Below the pieces are notes generated by a model, which saw only the letters and a list, made by a program, of their open reading frames with translations, searched no databases and was not told where the DNA came from. 64,000 nucleotides of DNA, from assembly GCF_002870125.1 (NCBI RefSeq), contig NZ_PNEO01000011.1, positions 124,001 to 188,000 of the forward strand, given 5' to 3'. Both the position numbers and the translations under genes were made by a program. Shown here piece after piece: positions 13,813 through 24,667 of the stretch (positions are counted from its first letter, which is position 1; every line of letters starts with the position of its first letter). This stretch comes from Burkholderia sp. WAC0059. GTDB lineage: Bacteria > Pseudomonadota > Gammaproteobacteria > Burkholderiales > Burkholderiaceae.

Positions 13813-14700
13813 TCACGCCGCCGCTTCGCCGCGCAGCCGTACGAGAATGCCGTCGAGCGCGTCGAGGCTGCCGAAGTCGATCGTCAAATGCCCCCGGCCT
13901 CGACGTCCAAGCTTGATCTTCACGGCCGCCGACAGCAGATCGGACAGCTCTTCCTCGAGACGGCGCGTGTCGCGTCCGCCGTCCTGCTTCGCCTTCGCCT
14001 TGACTACCGGCTCGGCGCGGGTGGTTGCCGTGACAAGCTTTTCGGTCTCGCGCACCGACATCCGCTTGTTGACCACCTGGTTCGCCAGCGCGATCTGCGT
14101 CGCGGCATCCACGGCGAGCAGCGCACGCGCGTGCCCCATGTCCAGATCGCCGGCGAGCAACATGGTCTGGACCGGCGCGGCCAGATTCAGCAAGCGCAGC
14201 AGGTTCGACACCGCGCTGCGCGAGCGACCGACCGACTCTGCCGCCTGCTCGTGCGTGAACTTGAATTCGTCGAGCAGACGCTGGATGCCCTGCGCTTCTT
14301 CGAGCGGATTCAAATCCTCGCGCTGGATGTTCTCGATCAGCGCCATCGCGGCGGCCACCTGATCGGGCACGTCCTTCACGAGCACGGGTACCTCGGTCAG
14401 TCCCGCAATGTGAGCGGCGCGGAAGCGACGCTCGCCCGCGATGATCTCGTAGCGGCCCTCGCCGACTGGCCGCACGAGTATCGGCTGCATGAGCCCCTGC
14501 GCCCGGATGCTCGCGGCCAGCTCCTGAAGCGCGCCCTCGTCCATCCGCGTGCGCGGCTGGTATTTGCCGGCCTGCAGCTTCGTGAGCGGAAGCGCATTCG
14601 GCGCGCCGTCGATCTTCACCGCCTCGGTGATGTTCGAACTGCCGCCGAGCAGCGCCTCGAGCCCGCGACCCAGTCCTTTTTTCCTTGCTACTGCATTCAT
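13813..14700 (-). CDS. parB: Chromosome partition protein ParB
   Basis: ParB binds parS, spreads along DNA and, with ParA, separates newly replicated origins. The N-terminal 40 residues include RKKGLGRGLEALLG. The CTP-binding ParB core includes GERRFRAAHIAG. A helix-turn-helix follows (HEQAAESVGRSRSAVSNLLRL), and the C-terminal dimer domain ends LDGILVRLRG. The 295-residue length is typical of chromosomal ParB. It is 37 bases downstream of parA. Two parS sites lie upstream within the same gene cluster. Confidence 0.97.
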   Translation of the reverse strand: MNAVARKKGLGRGLEALLGGSSNITEAVKIDGAPNALPLTKLQAGKYQPRTRMDEGALQELAASIRAQGLMQPILVRPVGEGRYEIIAGERRFRAAHIAGLTEVPVLVKDVPDQVAAAMALIENIQREDLNPLEEAQGIQRLLDEFKFTHEQAAESVGRSRSAVSNLLRLLNLAAPVQTMLLAGDLDMGHARALLAVDAATQIALANQVVNKRMSVRETEKLVTATTRAEPVVKAKAKQDGGRDTRRLEEELSDLLSAAVKIKLGRRGRGHLTIDFGSLDALDGILVRLRGEAAA

Positions 14701-14737
14701 TGTGCTTCCCCTGTCTGCGTCGGGCCCGAAGCGCGCC

Positions 14738-15508
14738 TCACAATGCGCGCACCCGCTCGATCATTTCCGCGCCGAACTGCACGTAGGCCTGCGCGCCGCG
14801 CGAGGCGCGGTCGAACACCACGCCCGGCAACCCGTAGCTCGGCGCCTCGGCCAACCGGACGTTGCGCGGAATCACGACGTCGAACACCTTGTCGCCGAAA
14901 TGCTCCTTCAATTGATCGGAAACCTGTTGCTGCAGCGTGATGCGCGGATCGAACATCACTCGCAGCAGACCGATCACCTTGAGGTCGCGATTCAGATTCG
15001 CATGGACCTGCTTGATGGTGTTGACGAGATCCGAGAGCCCTTCCAGCGCAAAGTATTCGCACTGCATCGGGATCACGACGCCGTGCGCCGCGCACAGGCC
15101 GTTGAGCGTCAGCAGCGAAAGCGCCGGCGGGCAGTCGATCAGCACAAAGTCGTAATCCGCCACGACCGGCGCAAGCGCGCGCTTCAGACGCCGCTCGCGC
15201 TGCTCGACCGACACGAGCTCCACCTCCGCGCCCGCCAGCTCACGGTTGGCCGGCAGCACGTCGTATCCGACCGCTTCCGGGCGTACCCGCGCGTCGGCTA
15301 TCGGCACGCCGTCGACCAGTACTTCGTAGACGGTGTTCTCGCACGCGGCCTTGTCGATGCCGCTGCCCATCGTGGCATTGCCCTGCGGGTCGAGATCGAT
15401 GAGCAGGACACGTTGTCTCTGCGATGCGAGGCTCGCGGCGAGATTAACCGTTGTCGTCGTCTTGCCGACGCCGCCCTTCTGGTTCGCAACGCAGAAGATT
15501 TTTGCCAT
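14738..15508 (-). CDS. parA: Chromosome partition ATPase ParA (Soj)
   Basis: ParA is a deviant Walker-type ATPase that binds the nucleoid and moves ParB-parS complexes. The signature KGGVGKTTTTVNLAASLA is at residues 11-28. It has 256 residues with the short N-terminus of chromosomal Soj proteins, so it lacks the HTH of plasmid ParA. It begins MAKIFCVANQKGG. Gene order rsmG-parA-parB is the usual one near bacterial origins. Confidence 0.97.
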   Translation of the reverse strand: MAKIFCVANQKGGVGKTTTTVNLAASLASQRQRVLLIDLDPQGNATMGSGIDKAACENTVYEVLVDGVPIADARVRPEAVGYDVLPANRELAGAEVELVSVEQRERRLKRALAPVVADYDFVLIDCPPALSLLTLNGLCAAHGVVIPMQCEYFALEGLSDLVNTIKQVHANLNRDLKVIGLLRVMFDPRITLQQQVSDQLKEHFGDKVFDVVIPRNVRLAEAPSYGLPGVVFDRASRGAQAYVQFGAEMIERVRAL

Positions 15509-15602
15509 CTTTCGTGTGTCCCTTTACTGCCCGAATGTTTGAAGGTTCGATTACGTTCTCTCGCGGCGCGATCCGCCAGTTGGCCGTTCGCCCGACGGCG
15601 GC

Positions 15603-16298
15603 TCAGCCCGGCTGGGGGTCCAGCACCACTTCGACCAGATGACGCTCGGCATCGAGCATCGGCACCACAAGGCGAATGACCTGCGCGGCATGGGCGCCGG
15701 CGGGCAGGCGCTCGATCTCGCCATCGGGCCGCACGCCCTTCATCGCCCAGATGGCGCCGCCCTGGGCAACCAGATGCCGGGCCAGTGTAACGAAATCGCC
15801 CAGCTCCGCGAATGCGCGCGACACGATCAGATCGAAATTTGCCGGCACCTCGGCGCCCGGCCGCAACGACTCGACGCGGCCGGTAACGACGGACAGATTC
15901 GCGAGACCCAGCTCCGCCTTCGCCTGAGCCTGGAACGCCGTCTTCTTCTGCACGATGTCGTTCAGCGTCACGCGCCAATCCGGCCGGACGATGGCGAGCA
16001 CGATACCGGGCAACCCGCCGCCGGAGCCGACGTCGAGCACGGTCGCCGCACCGGGCCGAGCCAGATGCGGCACGATCGACAGCGAATCGATCACGTGCTG
16101 AATCAGCATTTGCCGGGGATCGCGAATGGCGGTGAGGTTGTAGACGGCATTCCACTTGGCCAGCAGCGCGACGTAGTCGAGTAGCTGGCCATGTTGGGCG
16201 TCGCTCAGGCCCATGCCCAACGCGCGGCTGCCGTCGGTCAGCAGAGCAGAGAGTTCTTCCCGATCGATCCGGCCGGATTGCCGTCCGCGGACCGTCAT
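15603..16298 (-). CDS. rsmG: 16S rRNA (guanine527-N7)-methyltransferase RsmG
   Basis: RsmG (GidB) methylates G527 of 16S rRNA in the decoding region; its loss gives low-level streptomycin resistance. The SAM-binding loop reads [13 protein letters not shown], and the [14 protein letters not shown] segment is the conserved N-terminal part. I start it at the ATG at 16298, whose ATGA overlaps the mnmG stop codon by four bases, implying coupled translation. The longer open frame upstream runs inside mnmG. The length is 231 residues. Confidence 0.95.
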   Translation of the reverse strand: MTVRGRQSGRIDREELSALLTDGSRALGMGLSDAQHGQLLDYVALLAKWNAVYNLTAIRDPRQMLIQHVIDSLSIVPHLARPGAATVLDVGSGGGLPGIVLAIVRPDWRVTLNDIVQKKTAFQAQAKAELGLANLSVVTGRVESLRPGAEVPANFDLIVSRAFAELGDFVTLARHLVAQGGAIWAMKGVRPDGEIERLPAGAHAAQVIRLVVPMLDAERHLVEVVLDPQPG

Positions 16299-18253
16299 TG
16301 CGCCACCGGCGTACTGCCGCCGGCGCCGGGTGTGCCCTCCGTGCGACGACGGCCGAGGCCGCGCTTCAGATGCACCATCAGCAACGAAATGGCCGCCGGC
16401 GTGATGCCGGAGATCCGCGAAGCCTGACCGATCGTTTCGGGCCGAAACTGATTCAGCTTCTGGCGAGCCTCGAACGACAGTCCCCGCACTTCGGCGTAAT
16501 CGATGCCCTCGGGCAGCCGCGTACCTTCGTGCGCGCCGTTGCGTTCGATCTCGTCGGCCTGGCGGTCGATGTACCCTTGATACTTGATGCCGATCTCGAT
16601 CTGCTCCTTGATCTGGTCGAGCAATACCTCGTCGTCGGCCAGCGGCGTCTCCGGCCCGCAAGCGCCCTCGCGCAAACTGCAGACACCGTCGTAGCCGACG
16701 CCCGGGCGTCGCAGCAGATCGGCCAGGTTATATTCCCGGTCGATCGGCTTGCCAAGCAGCGCGGTCGCTTCTTCAGCGGATAGCGTCTTTGGGTTCACCC
16801 ACGTCGAACGCAGCCGCTCTGTTTCACGTGAAACAGCATCGCGCTTGCGCCGGAAGGCATCCCAGCGCATGTCGTCGACGACGCCCAACTCTCGGCCGAT
16901 TTCCGTCAATCGCATGTCGGCGTTGTCCTCGCGCAGGCTCAGCCGGTACTCGGCTCGGCTTGTGAACATCCGGTAAGGCTCGGACACCCCGCGCGTCACC
17001 AGATCGTCGACGAGCACGCCGAGGTAAGCCTGATCGCGCCGCGGGCACCACGCGTCCTTGCCCTGCACCTGCAGACCCGCGTTGACGCCGGCCAGCAACC
17101 CTTGCGCAGCGGCCTCTTCGTATCCGGTCGTGCCGTTGATCTGCCCCGCGAAAAACAGGCCGTTGATCGCCTTCGTCTCCAGCGACGCCTTCAAACCGCG
17201 CGGATCGAAGTAGTCGTATTCGATCGCATAACCCGGCCGCAGAATGTGCGCATGCTCGAGGCCCCGCATCGAGCGCACCAACTCCAGTTGCACGTCGAAC
17301 GGCAGACTCGTCGAAATCCCGTTCGGATAGAACTCGTTCGTCGTCAGTCCTTCCGGCTCCAAAAAAATCTGATGCGACTCTTTCGACGCGAAACGGTGAA
17401 TTTTGTCTTCGATCGACGGGCAATAACGCGGCCCCACGCCTTCGATCACGCCCGTGTACATCGGCGAGCGGTCGAGACCGCTGCGGATGATGTCGTGCGT
17501 ACGCGCGTTGGTATGGGTGACCCAGCACGGAATTTGACGCGGGTGCTGCTCGGCCCGTCCGAGAAACGAGAAAACGGGCACCGGGTCGAGATCGCCGGGC
17601 TGCTCCTCGAATTGCGAGAAATCGATGGTCCGACCGTCGATACGCGGCGGCGTCCCGGTCTTCAGCCGGCCTTGCGGCAGCTTCAGTTCCTTCAGTCGCG
17701 CGGACAGCGTAACCGCCGCCGGATCGCCGGCCCGACCGCCCGTATAGTTGTTGAGCCCCACGTGAATCTTGCCGTCGAGGAACGTCCCCGCCGTCAGCAC
17801 TATTGCCCGACTACGGAAGCGGATACCGACCTGCGTCACGGCGCCGACCACGCGGTCGCCCTCGACCATCAGGTCTTCGACGGCTTGCTGGAATAGCCAT
17901 AGATTCGGCTGATTTTCGAGGCGACGACGAATCGCCTGCTTATAGAGCAGCCGATCCGCCTGAGCGCGCGTCGCCCGCACCGCCGGCCCCTTCGAAGAGT
18001 TGAGGATGCGGAACTGAATGCCGCCTTCGTCGGTAGCGGCAGCCATCGCGCCGCCCAGCGCATCGACTTCCTTCACCAGATGGCCTTTACCAATGCCGCC
18101 GATCGACGGATTGCAGCTCATCTGACCGAGGGTCTCGATGTTGTGGGTCAGCAGGAGCGTCTTGACGCCCATTCGGGCAGCGGCAAGCGCGGCTTCGGTG
18201 CCGGCGTGACCGCCGCCGACAACGATTACGTCGAACTCAGTGGGATAAAGCAT
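16295..18253 (-). CDS. mnmG: tRNA uridine-34 carboxymethylaminomethyl synthase MnmG (GidA)
   Basis: MnmG works with MnmE to add the carboxymethylaminomethyl group to U34 of several tRNAs, using FAD and methylenetetrahydrofolate. The FAD-binding motif [17 protein letters not shown] lies near the start, and the C-terminal tRNA-binding helical domain is complete. I use the ATG at 18253 ([15 protein letters not shown]), which matches E. coli; seven more residues are open upstream. The coding sequence contains a perfect parS at 16820-16835, read as Ala-Val-Ser-Arg-Glu-Thr-Glu. It heads the rsmG-parA-parB cluster. Confidence 0.97.
   Translation of the reverse strand: MLYPTEFDVIVVGGGHAGTEAALAAARMGVKTLLLTHNIETLGQMSCNPSIGGIGKGHLVKEVDALGGAMAAATDEGGIQFRILNSSKGPAVRATRAQADRLLYKQAIRRRLENQPNLWLFQQAVEDLMVEGDRVVGAVTQVGIRFRSRAIVLTAGTFLDGKIHVGLNNYTGGRAGDPAAVTLSARLKELKLPQGRLKTGTPPRIDGRTIDFSQFEEQPGDLDPVPVFSFLGRAEQHPRQIPCWVTHTNARTHDIIRSGLDRSPMYTGVIEGVGPRYCPSIEDKIHRFASKESHQIFLEPEGLTTNEFYPNGISTSLPFDVQLELVRSMRGLEHAHILRPGYAIEYDYFDPRGLKASLETKAINGLFFAGQINGTTGYEEAAAQGLLAGVNAGLQVQGKDAWCPRRDQAYLGVLVDDLVTRGVSEPYRMFTSRAEYRLSLREDNADMRLTEIGRELGVVDDMRWDAFRRKRDAVSRETERLRSTWVNPKTLSAEEATALLGKPIDREYNLADLLRRPGVGYDGVCSLREGACGPETPLADDEVLLDQIKEQIEIGIKYQGYIDRQADEIERNGAHEGTRLPEGIDYAEVRGLSFEARQKLNQFRPETIGQASRISGITPAAISLLMVHLKRGLGRRRTEGTPGAGGSTPVAQ
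16820..16835. promoter_or_regulatory. parS: parS centromere site inside mnmG
   Basis: The 16-base palindrome TGTTTCACGTGAAACA is identical to the canonical ParB-binding site parS. It lies inside the mnmG coding sequence, about 2.1 kb from parB, and is translated in the mnmG frame as part of VSRET. Confidence 0.95.
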
Positions 18254-18310
18254 GGCAGACCTCACGCACGACAAGCCGCGTGAGCCCTCTCAGAAAAGTG
18301 GTATGCGCGA

Positions 18311-18316
18311 ATTATA
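18311..18316 (-). promoter_or_regulatory. -10 element of the mnmG-rsmG-par promoter
   Basis: On the minus strand a perfect TATAAT occurs, preceded by GC. It lies about 58 bases before the mnmG start. No clear -35 hexamer is seen at 17 bases. The nearby parS variant lies about 50 bases upstream, so ParB binding could affect this promoter. Confidence 0.5.
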
Positions 18317-18365
18317 GCGGGTTCGCGTTTGAGATCGTTCGCGCCCGAATTCTGCCGACGACACA

Positions 18366-18381
18366 TGTTTCACGTGGAACA
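18366..18381. promoter_or_regulatory. parS: Second parS site, one-base variant
   Basis: TGTTTCACGTGGAACA differs from canonical parS by one base in the right half. Both half-sites (TGTTTCAC and TGTTCCAC) are forms known to bind ParB. It lies upstream of the mnmG promoter, 1.5 kb from the first parS and on the side away from parAB. Confidence 0.88.
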
Positions 18382-18430
18382 CGAAGCCTTGTTCTCTACG
18401 CCGGCAAATCTCGCGAAATCCGGCGAACAA

Positions 18431-18466
18431 ACAAAAAGCGCTGTTGGATATCAATCCAACAGCGCT
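18431..18466 (-). terminator. Strong minus-strand terminator downstream of the GMC oxidoreductase gene
   Basis: A perfect 13-bp inverted repeat AGCGCTGTTGGAT/ATCCAACAGCGCT with a four-base loop occupies 18437-18466. On the minus strand it is followed by TTTTTGTTTG. It lies about 270 bases past the stop codon of the oxidoreductase at 18738. It either ends a long 3' untranslated region or ends a separate short RNA. It insulates mnmG from the upstream gene. Confidence 0.8.
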
Positions 18467-18737
18467 CTTCGTCCGGGCATTTATATGCCTCAGTTGTCTC
18501 CTCGTTCTCCACCTGCAAATTCAGCAGTGCATCGAACTGTATGCAAGGATAAATATCCGCCCCCTCTGCTACAACTAGCATTTACCCTAGTGGTGCAGCG
18601 AGCACCAAGTTGGGGCGGCCCGACATCTGGTCGTCGCAATTCGGCCCGCGTTTGCACCATCCGCTTCGCCGGATCTTGCCGATTCAATTGCATGGGATTC
18701 CGAATTAACTGGCATGCCGCCAGAATGCAATCTCCGA
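18467..18737. other. Long 3' region between terminator and GMC oxidoreductase
   Basis: No protein gene is convincing. The DNA is AT-richer than the neighbourhood. On the minus strand an AGGAGA run near 18500 precedes a nine-codon open frame that ends inside the terminator stem. I cannot assign a function; a processed 3' RNA is possible. Confidence 0.3.
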
Positions 18738-20462
18738 TCAGGCTTCCGTCAGCGTATCCACCCGGCTTTCCCCAAGCGACCATTGTGCCGCGGCAGCGCC
18801 CGCACGACGATCCTCGCGCATCATCGTCGCCGCGCGTTCGGCGATCATCAGCGTCGGCGAGTTCGTGTTGCCCGACGTGACGAGCGGCATTACCGACGCA
18901 TCGACGACGCGCAGCCCTTCCACGCCACGTACCCGCAACCGGCTGTCCACGACGGCGTCGACATCGGCGGCGCGACCCATCCGGCAAGTACCGACGGGGT
19001 GGAAAATCGTCGTGCCCACGTTGCCCGCCGCCTCGTGCAGTTGCGCTTCCGTCCGAAATTCGGCGCCCGGCAAAATTTCCTGCGGCTCGTAGGGCGCCAG
19101 TGCCGGTGCGGACACGATGCGCCGCGTCAGCCGCAGCGCGTTGGCCGCCACGCGACGGTCGTAATCGGTGGACAAATAATTGGGCGCAATCGACGGCGCC
19201 GTCGCCGGATCGGGCGACACGGCATGAATGCTGCCGCGCGACGTCGGCCGCAGATGGCAGACCGACGCCGTGAACGCATTGAAGCGATGCAGCGGCTCGC
19301 CAAAGCGGTCGAGCGACAACGGCTGCACGTGATACTCGAGATCGGGCCGGGTAAGCGCCGGATCGTTCGGGTCCGACTTCGCGAACGCGCCGAGTTGCGA
19401 GGGCGCCATCGCCATCGGCCCGCTGCGCAGCAAGGCGTATTGCAGACCGATCATCGCCTTGCCCCACCAGTGGGCGGCCAGCGTATTGAGCGTGCGCACG
19501 TGGCTCACGCGAAACGCCATGCGCAACTGCAGGTGATCCTGCAGGTTCTCGCCCACGCCGCGCAGATCCTGCACGACATCGATACCCAACTGCTGGAGCC
19601 GCGCGCCCGCGCCAACGCCGGATAGTTCGAGCAGTTGCGGCGAATTCACCGAGCCCGCGCTCAGCACGACCTCGACGCGCGCCCGGACAACGCAATCGAC
19701 ACCCGCGTGCCGATATTCGACGCCGACGCATCGGCGCCCCTCGAAAATCACTCGCTGCGTCTGCGCATCCGTCGTCACGGTCAGGTTCGGACGCGTCGCC
19801 GCCGGGCGCAGAAACGCCTTCGACGTGTTCCAGCGCACGCCGCGCCGCTGGTTCACGTCGAAATAGCCGACCCCGCCGTTATCGCCGCGATTGAAGTCGT
19901 CGGTCGCGGGAATGCCTGCCTGCTGAGCAGCCTCGGAAAACGACTCGAGAATTTTCCACTTCAGCCGCTGCCTCTCGACGCGCCACTCGCCGCCCGCGCC
20001 GTGCCATTCGCTGGCCCCACCGTGATAGTCCTCGCTGCGTCGAAACACCGGCAACACGGCGTCCCACGACCACGCCGCATCGCCCGTCACGCGCGCCCAT
20101 TCGTCGTAATCCTCGCGCTGCCCGCGCATGTAGATCATGCCGTTGATCGACGAACTGCCGCCCAGCACCCGGCCGCGCGGATACGAGAGCGCGCGGCCGT
20201 TCAAACCCGCCTCGGCGACGGTCTTGTAGCGCCAGTCGGTACGCGGATTGCCGATGCAGTAGAGATAGCCGACGGGCACGTGAATCCATGGGTAATCGTC
20301 CTTGCCGCCGGCCTCGAGCAGCAGCACGCTCACGTCCGGGTCTTCGCTGAGCCGGTTGGCGAGCGTGCAGCCGGCCGTGCCGGCGCCGACGATCACATAG
20401 TCGAATTCCCCCACCATCCGGCGGTCGGCGCGGCCGCCTGCCGCGAGTTCGCTCGTTGCCAT
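18738..20462 (-). CDS. GMC-family FAD alcohol/choline-type dehydrogenase
   Basis: This is a glucose-methanol-choline oxidoreductase that oxidises a primary alcohol with FAD; the substrate is not determined. The dinucleotide fold reads DYVIVGAGTAGCTLANRL with LLLEAGG after it. The GMC signature GRVLGGSSSINGMIYMRG is present, as are the catalytic His of HPVGTCRMG and the Asn of TSGNTNSPT near the C-terminus. It has 574 residues. The ATG at 20462 follows an AAAGGAGA ribosome site. It lies 186 bases downstream of mmsA on the same strand, suggesting a two-gene unit that turns an alcohol into an aldehyde or semialdehyde and then an acyl-CoA. It resembles BetA but no choline-specific context is present. 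Confidence 0.88.
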   Translation of the reverse strand: MATSELAAGGRADRRMVGEFDYVIVGAGTAGCTLANRLSEDPDVSVLLLEAGGKDDYPWIHVPVGYLYCIGNPRTDWRYKTVAEAGLNGRALSYPRGRVLGGSSSINGMIYMRGQREDYDEWARVTGDAAWSWDAVLPVFRRSEDYHGGASEWHGAGGEWRVERQRLKWKILESFSEAAQQAGIPATDDFNRGDNGGVGYFDVNQRRGVRWNTSKAFLRPAATRPNLTVTTDAQTQRVIFEGRRCVGVEYRHAGVDCVVRARVEVVLSAGSVNSPQLLELSGVGAGARLQQLGIDVVQDLRGVGENLQDHLQLRMAFRVSHVRTLNTLAAHWWGKAMIGLQYALLRSGPMAMAPSQLGAFAKSDPNDPALTRPDLEYHVQPLSLDRFGEPLHRFNAFTASVCHLRPTSRGSIHAVSPDPATAPSIAPNYLSTDYDRRVAANALRLTRRIVSAPALAPYEPQEILPGAEFRTEAQLHEAAGNVGTTIFHPVGTCRMGRAADVDAVVDSRLRVRGVEGLRVVDASVMPLVTSGNTNSPTLMIAERAATMMREDRRAGAAAAQWSLGESRVDTLTEA

Positions 20463-20648
20463 GATGTCGTCTCCTTTTCCGCTGCCGTATGGTCGGCATG
20501 GAATTCAATTTGTTCTGTACTGCTATGGACCAATTTCATCTCGATGAGCGAGCGGCAATAACCGCTCGCCCGACGGGTTGCCGGAAGCCGGCCGGACCGC
20601 CGCGATCATCGGGACGGTCCGATCGCGTTGCCGCCGGCCCTGCTCCGC

Positions 20649-22169
<1,521 letters not shown>

Positions 22170-22275
22170 GTGAATGCCTCTCTTTTGATAACAGGAGTGT
22201 GGCACGCGGCCGTCTTCCCGGCGCAGCCGCATGCAGACGACTAGCGTAATCGCGAAAGCCCGCCCCGATCCAATG

Positions 22276-22311
22276 AATATTGCTCAACTGCGCTATAAGC
22301 AGCGTTAATAT
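22276..22311. promoter_or_regulatory. Possible LysR-type operator between mmsA and its regulator
   Basis: An imperfect dyad AATATTGCT...AGCAGCGTTAATAT, containing a T-N11-A type core, occupies the gap between the divergent genes just before the LysR start. LysR-type regulators commonly bind such AT-rich dyads in the shared promoter region. Confidence 0.35.
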
Positions 22312-22317
22312 CAGCGG

Positions 22318-23217
22318 ATGGACCTGACCTTGTTCCGGGCGTTCGTCACCGTCGCGCGCGAAGGCAATCTCACGCGCGCGGCCGTTCATCTGCACCTCAC
22401 GCAGCCGGCCGTCAGCCTGCAGATCAAGCATCTGCAGGAAACGCTCGGCGTCACGCTCTTCACGCGCACGTCGCACGGGCTCGCGCTCACGCGCGACGGC
22501 CAGGCCCTGCTGCCGCACGCCGAACGCGCGCTCGCGGCCGCCGCCGACGTCCAGCGCGCCGCCGCGACGCTGCGCCACGAAGTGCGCGGCCGCCTGCGCA
22601 TCGGCACCATTCTCGATCCGGACTTCCTGCGGCTCGGCGGCTTCCTGCGGCAACTGGTCGAAACGTGGCCGCAGATCGAAACGGCGCTGCGCCACGGCAT
22701 GTCGGGCTGGGTGCTCGAGCAGGTGCGTTCGCGCGCGCTCGACGTCGGTTATTACATCGGCCGGCCCGCGCTCGACGGCACGCGCGACGGCGCGGCGTTC
22801 CACGCGGTCGCGCTGACCCGTTTCCAGTACCGCGTGCTGGCGCCGGCCGGCTGGAAGGAGCGCGTGAAGGGCGCGCGCGACTGGCGTGCGCTCGCGGCGC
22901 TGCCGTGGATCTGGACGCCGCCCGCTTCCGCGCACCACCGGCTGCTTTCGCGCGAGTTCGCCGCGGCGGGCGTCGCGCCGTTCAGGGTGGCCGAAGTGGA
23001 CCAGGAGCCGTCGATGCTCGACCTCGTCAAATCGGGCGTGGGCCTCACGCTCGCGCGCGATGCGATCGCGCTCGCCGAAGCGCATGCGCACGCGCTCACG
23101 ATCGTCGAAGGCATCACGGTGCCGACCGAACTCACGTTCGTCACGCTGGCCGAACGCCGCGACGAGCCCACCATCGCGGCGGCGCTCAAATTGATCGAGA
23201 CCCAATGGGCGACATGA
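22318..23217 (+). CDS. LysR-family transcriptional regulator
   Basis: The 299-residue protein begins MDLTLFRAFVTVAREGNLTRAAVHLHLTQPAVSLQIKHL in overlapping parts, a textbook LysR winged helix-turn-helix at residues 1-60. It is followed by the effector-binding domain. Because it is divergent from mmsA with 148 bases between the starts, it is likely to control mmsA and the following GMC dehydrogenase gene. The inducer is unknown but could be an intermediate of the pathway. Confidence 0.9.
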   Translation: MDLTLFRAFVTVAREGNLTRAAVHLHLTQPAVSLQIKHLQETLGVTLFTRTSHGLALTRDGQALLPHAERALAAAADVQRAAATLRHEVRGRLRIGTILDPDFLRLGGFLRQLVETWPQIETALRHGMSGWVLEQVRSRALDVGYYIGRPALDGTRDGAAFHAVALTRFQYRVLAPAGWKERVKGARDWRALAALPWIWTPPASAHHRLLSREFAAAGVAPFRVAEVDQEPSMLDLVKSGVGLTLARDAIALAEAHAHALTIVEGITVPTELTFVTLAERRDEPTIAAALKLIETQWAT

Positions 23218-23364
23218 GCGCGGCTCATGGCGAGGCCCGCGGCCACGTCACGGTTGCCTGCTTTTTGCTAGATTGAACGTTCCGCGCGGCTTCCGCCTGC
23301 GCCGGCCACCGCCGCGCGCGAGCCGGGCATGCCGTTTCGTTCCTCGTCCGACCAGGAGACCAGC

Positions 23365-23931
23365 ATGGCCCGCAACATCGAAATCAAGGCTCACGCCCGG
23401 GAATTCGACATCCTGCGCGAGCGCGCCGCGCGACTTTCGCCCGATGCGCCGCTGATCTTCCGCCAGCAGGACTTCTTCTACGACGTGCCGCGCGGGCGCC
23501 TCAAGCTGCGCCAGTTCGACGACGGCACGCCGGCCGAACTGATCTTCTATCTGCGCGACGACCTCGACGGACCGAAGGCCTCGTACTACACGCGCAGCCC
23601 CGTCACGAACGCGGAAGCCATGCATTCGCTGCTCGCCACGGCGCTGACAACGCGCGGCATCGTCTCGAAGGAGCGCCACGTCTATCTGGCCGGGCGCACG
23701 CGCATTCATCTCGATCGCGTCGATGGCCTTGGCGATTTCGTCGAGCTCGAGGTGCTGCTCTCGCCCGACGACGACGAGGAAGGCGGCGAGGCGGAAGCGC
23801 ATGCCATGTTCGCGAAGCTCGGCGTCGACGCGTCGGACCTCGTCGCCGTCGCCTACGTCGATCTGCTCAACGCCGCGCACGGCCCGTCGGCATCGAAAAC
23901 CGCCGAAGCCGACGCGCTCGCGCGCGCCTGA
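23365..23931 (+). CDS. CYTH-domain protein (class IV adenylate cyclase-like)
   Basis: The start MARNIEIKAHA carries the ExExK-type motif that opens CYTH enzymes (CyaB adenylate cyclases, thiamine triphosphatases). The later stretch LGDFVELEVLL supplies the acidic strand that binds metal. The ATG at 23365 follows GGAG; the frame is open from 23329. The length is 188 residues. The family acts on triphosphates, but members without proven activity are common, so I give no specific reaction. It converges with the Lrp gene on the opposite strand. Confidence 0.85.
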   Translation: MARNIEIKAHAREFDILRERAARLSPDAPLIFRQQDFFYDVPRGRLKLRQFDDGTPAELIFYLRDDLDGPKASYYTRSPVTNAEAMHSLLATALTTRGIVSKERHVYLAGRTRIHLDRVDGLGDFVELEVLLSPDDDEEGGEAEAHAMFAKLGVDASDLVAVAYVDLLNAAHGPSASKTAEADALARA

Positions 23932-23979
23932 GGTCCTCGCCGCCGTCCCTCCGCGAAGCGCGCGCCCCGAGACGGCCGC

Positions 23980-24489
23980 CTATCCGCGCCGGCCGCTCTC
24001 GGGCGACGCGGCGCCTGACGCAAGATGACCGAGCGGCAGCGGCCCGTTGCGCTTGAACGTGGTCAGCACGATGTTCGAGCGCACGCTGTCGACGCCGGGC
24101 ACGCGCATGAGCTTCTTCATCACGAACGACGACAGCGTGTTCAGGTCCGGCGCGACGATGCGCAGCAGGTAGTCGGCATCGCCGACGACGGCATGGCATT
24201 CGAGCACCTCGGGCAGCGCCTCGATCTCCTGCTGGAACTGCTCGATGATCGAATCGCCGTGATGCTTGAGCTTCAGGCCCGTGAACGCGGTCACGCCGAG
24301 CCCGAGCTTCTCGGGCAGCAGCACGACGCGGTAGCCGTCGATCACGCCCGACGCTTCGAGCCGCTGCAGCCGGCGGCCGATCTGCGACGGCGACAGCGGC
24401 ACCTCTTCGCCGAGCTGCTGGTGCGTCGCCCGCCCGAAGCGCTGCAGCACCTCCAGCAAGGCCAGGTCGAAATGGTCCAGCTCCAGCAT
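23980..24489 (-). CDS. Lrp/AsnC-family transcriptional regulator
   Basis: The protein has 169 residues and starts MLELDHFDLALLEVLQRFGRA. An AsnC-type helix-turn-helix lies at residues 5-60, including LSPSQIGRRLQRLEASGVI. An amino-acid-sensing RAM domain follows. It is divergent from phhB with 178 bases between the starts. In related bacteria an Lrp-type gene beside the phenylalanine hydroxylase genes controls phenylalanine and tyrosine use, so that is the likely role here, by context only. Confidence 0.9.
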   Translation of the reverse strand: MLELDHFDLALLEVLQRFGRATHQQLGEEVPLSPSQIGRRLQRLEASGVIDGYRVVLLPEKLGLGVTAFTGLKLKHHGDSIIEQFQQEIEALPEVLECHAVVGDADYLLRIVAPDLNTLSSFVMKKLMRVPGVDSVRSNIVLTTFKRNGPLPLGHLASGAASPESGRRG

Positions 24490-24667
24490 GATCGATCTCC
24501 GCGTCGGGTCGCCCGACGATGCGGAATTATTGCATGCGGGTCGGGCCGGGAATCGGCAGGAAGACGAAATGGGCATCGCGTGACACGACGCCATCCGTGG
24601 AAAAATAGCGGATCGGCCGCCGTCGTTCGACGTTCGCGGTCTCCATCCAGCCGACAGGGTATCCATC

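Noticed and set aside
18396..18581. A 61-codon minus-strand frame downstream of the GMC gene
   Set aside because: It reads straight through the 13-bp terminator stem, which makes a functional protein unlikely.
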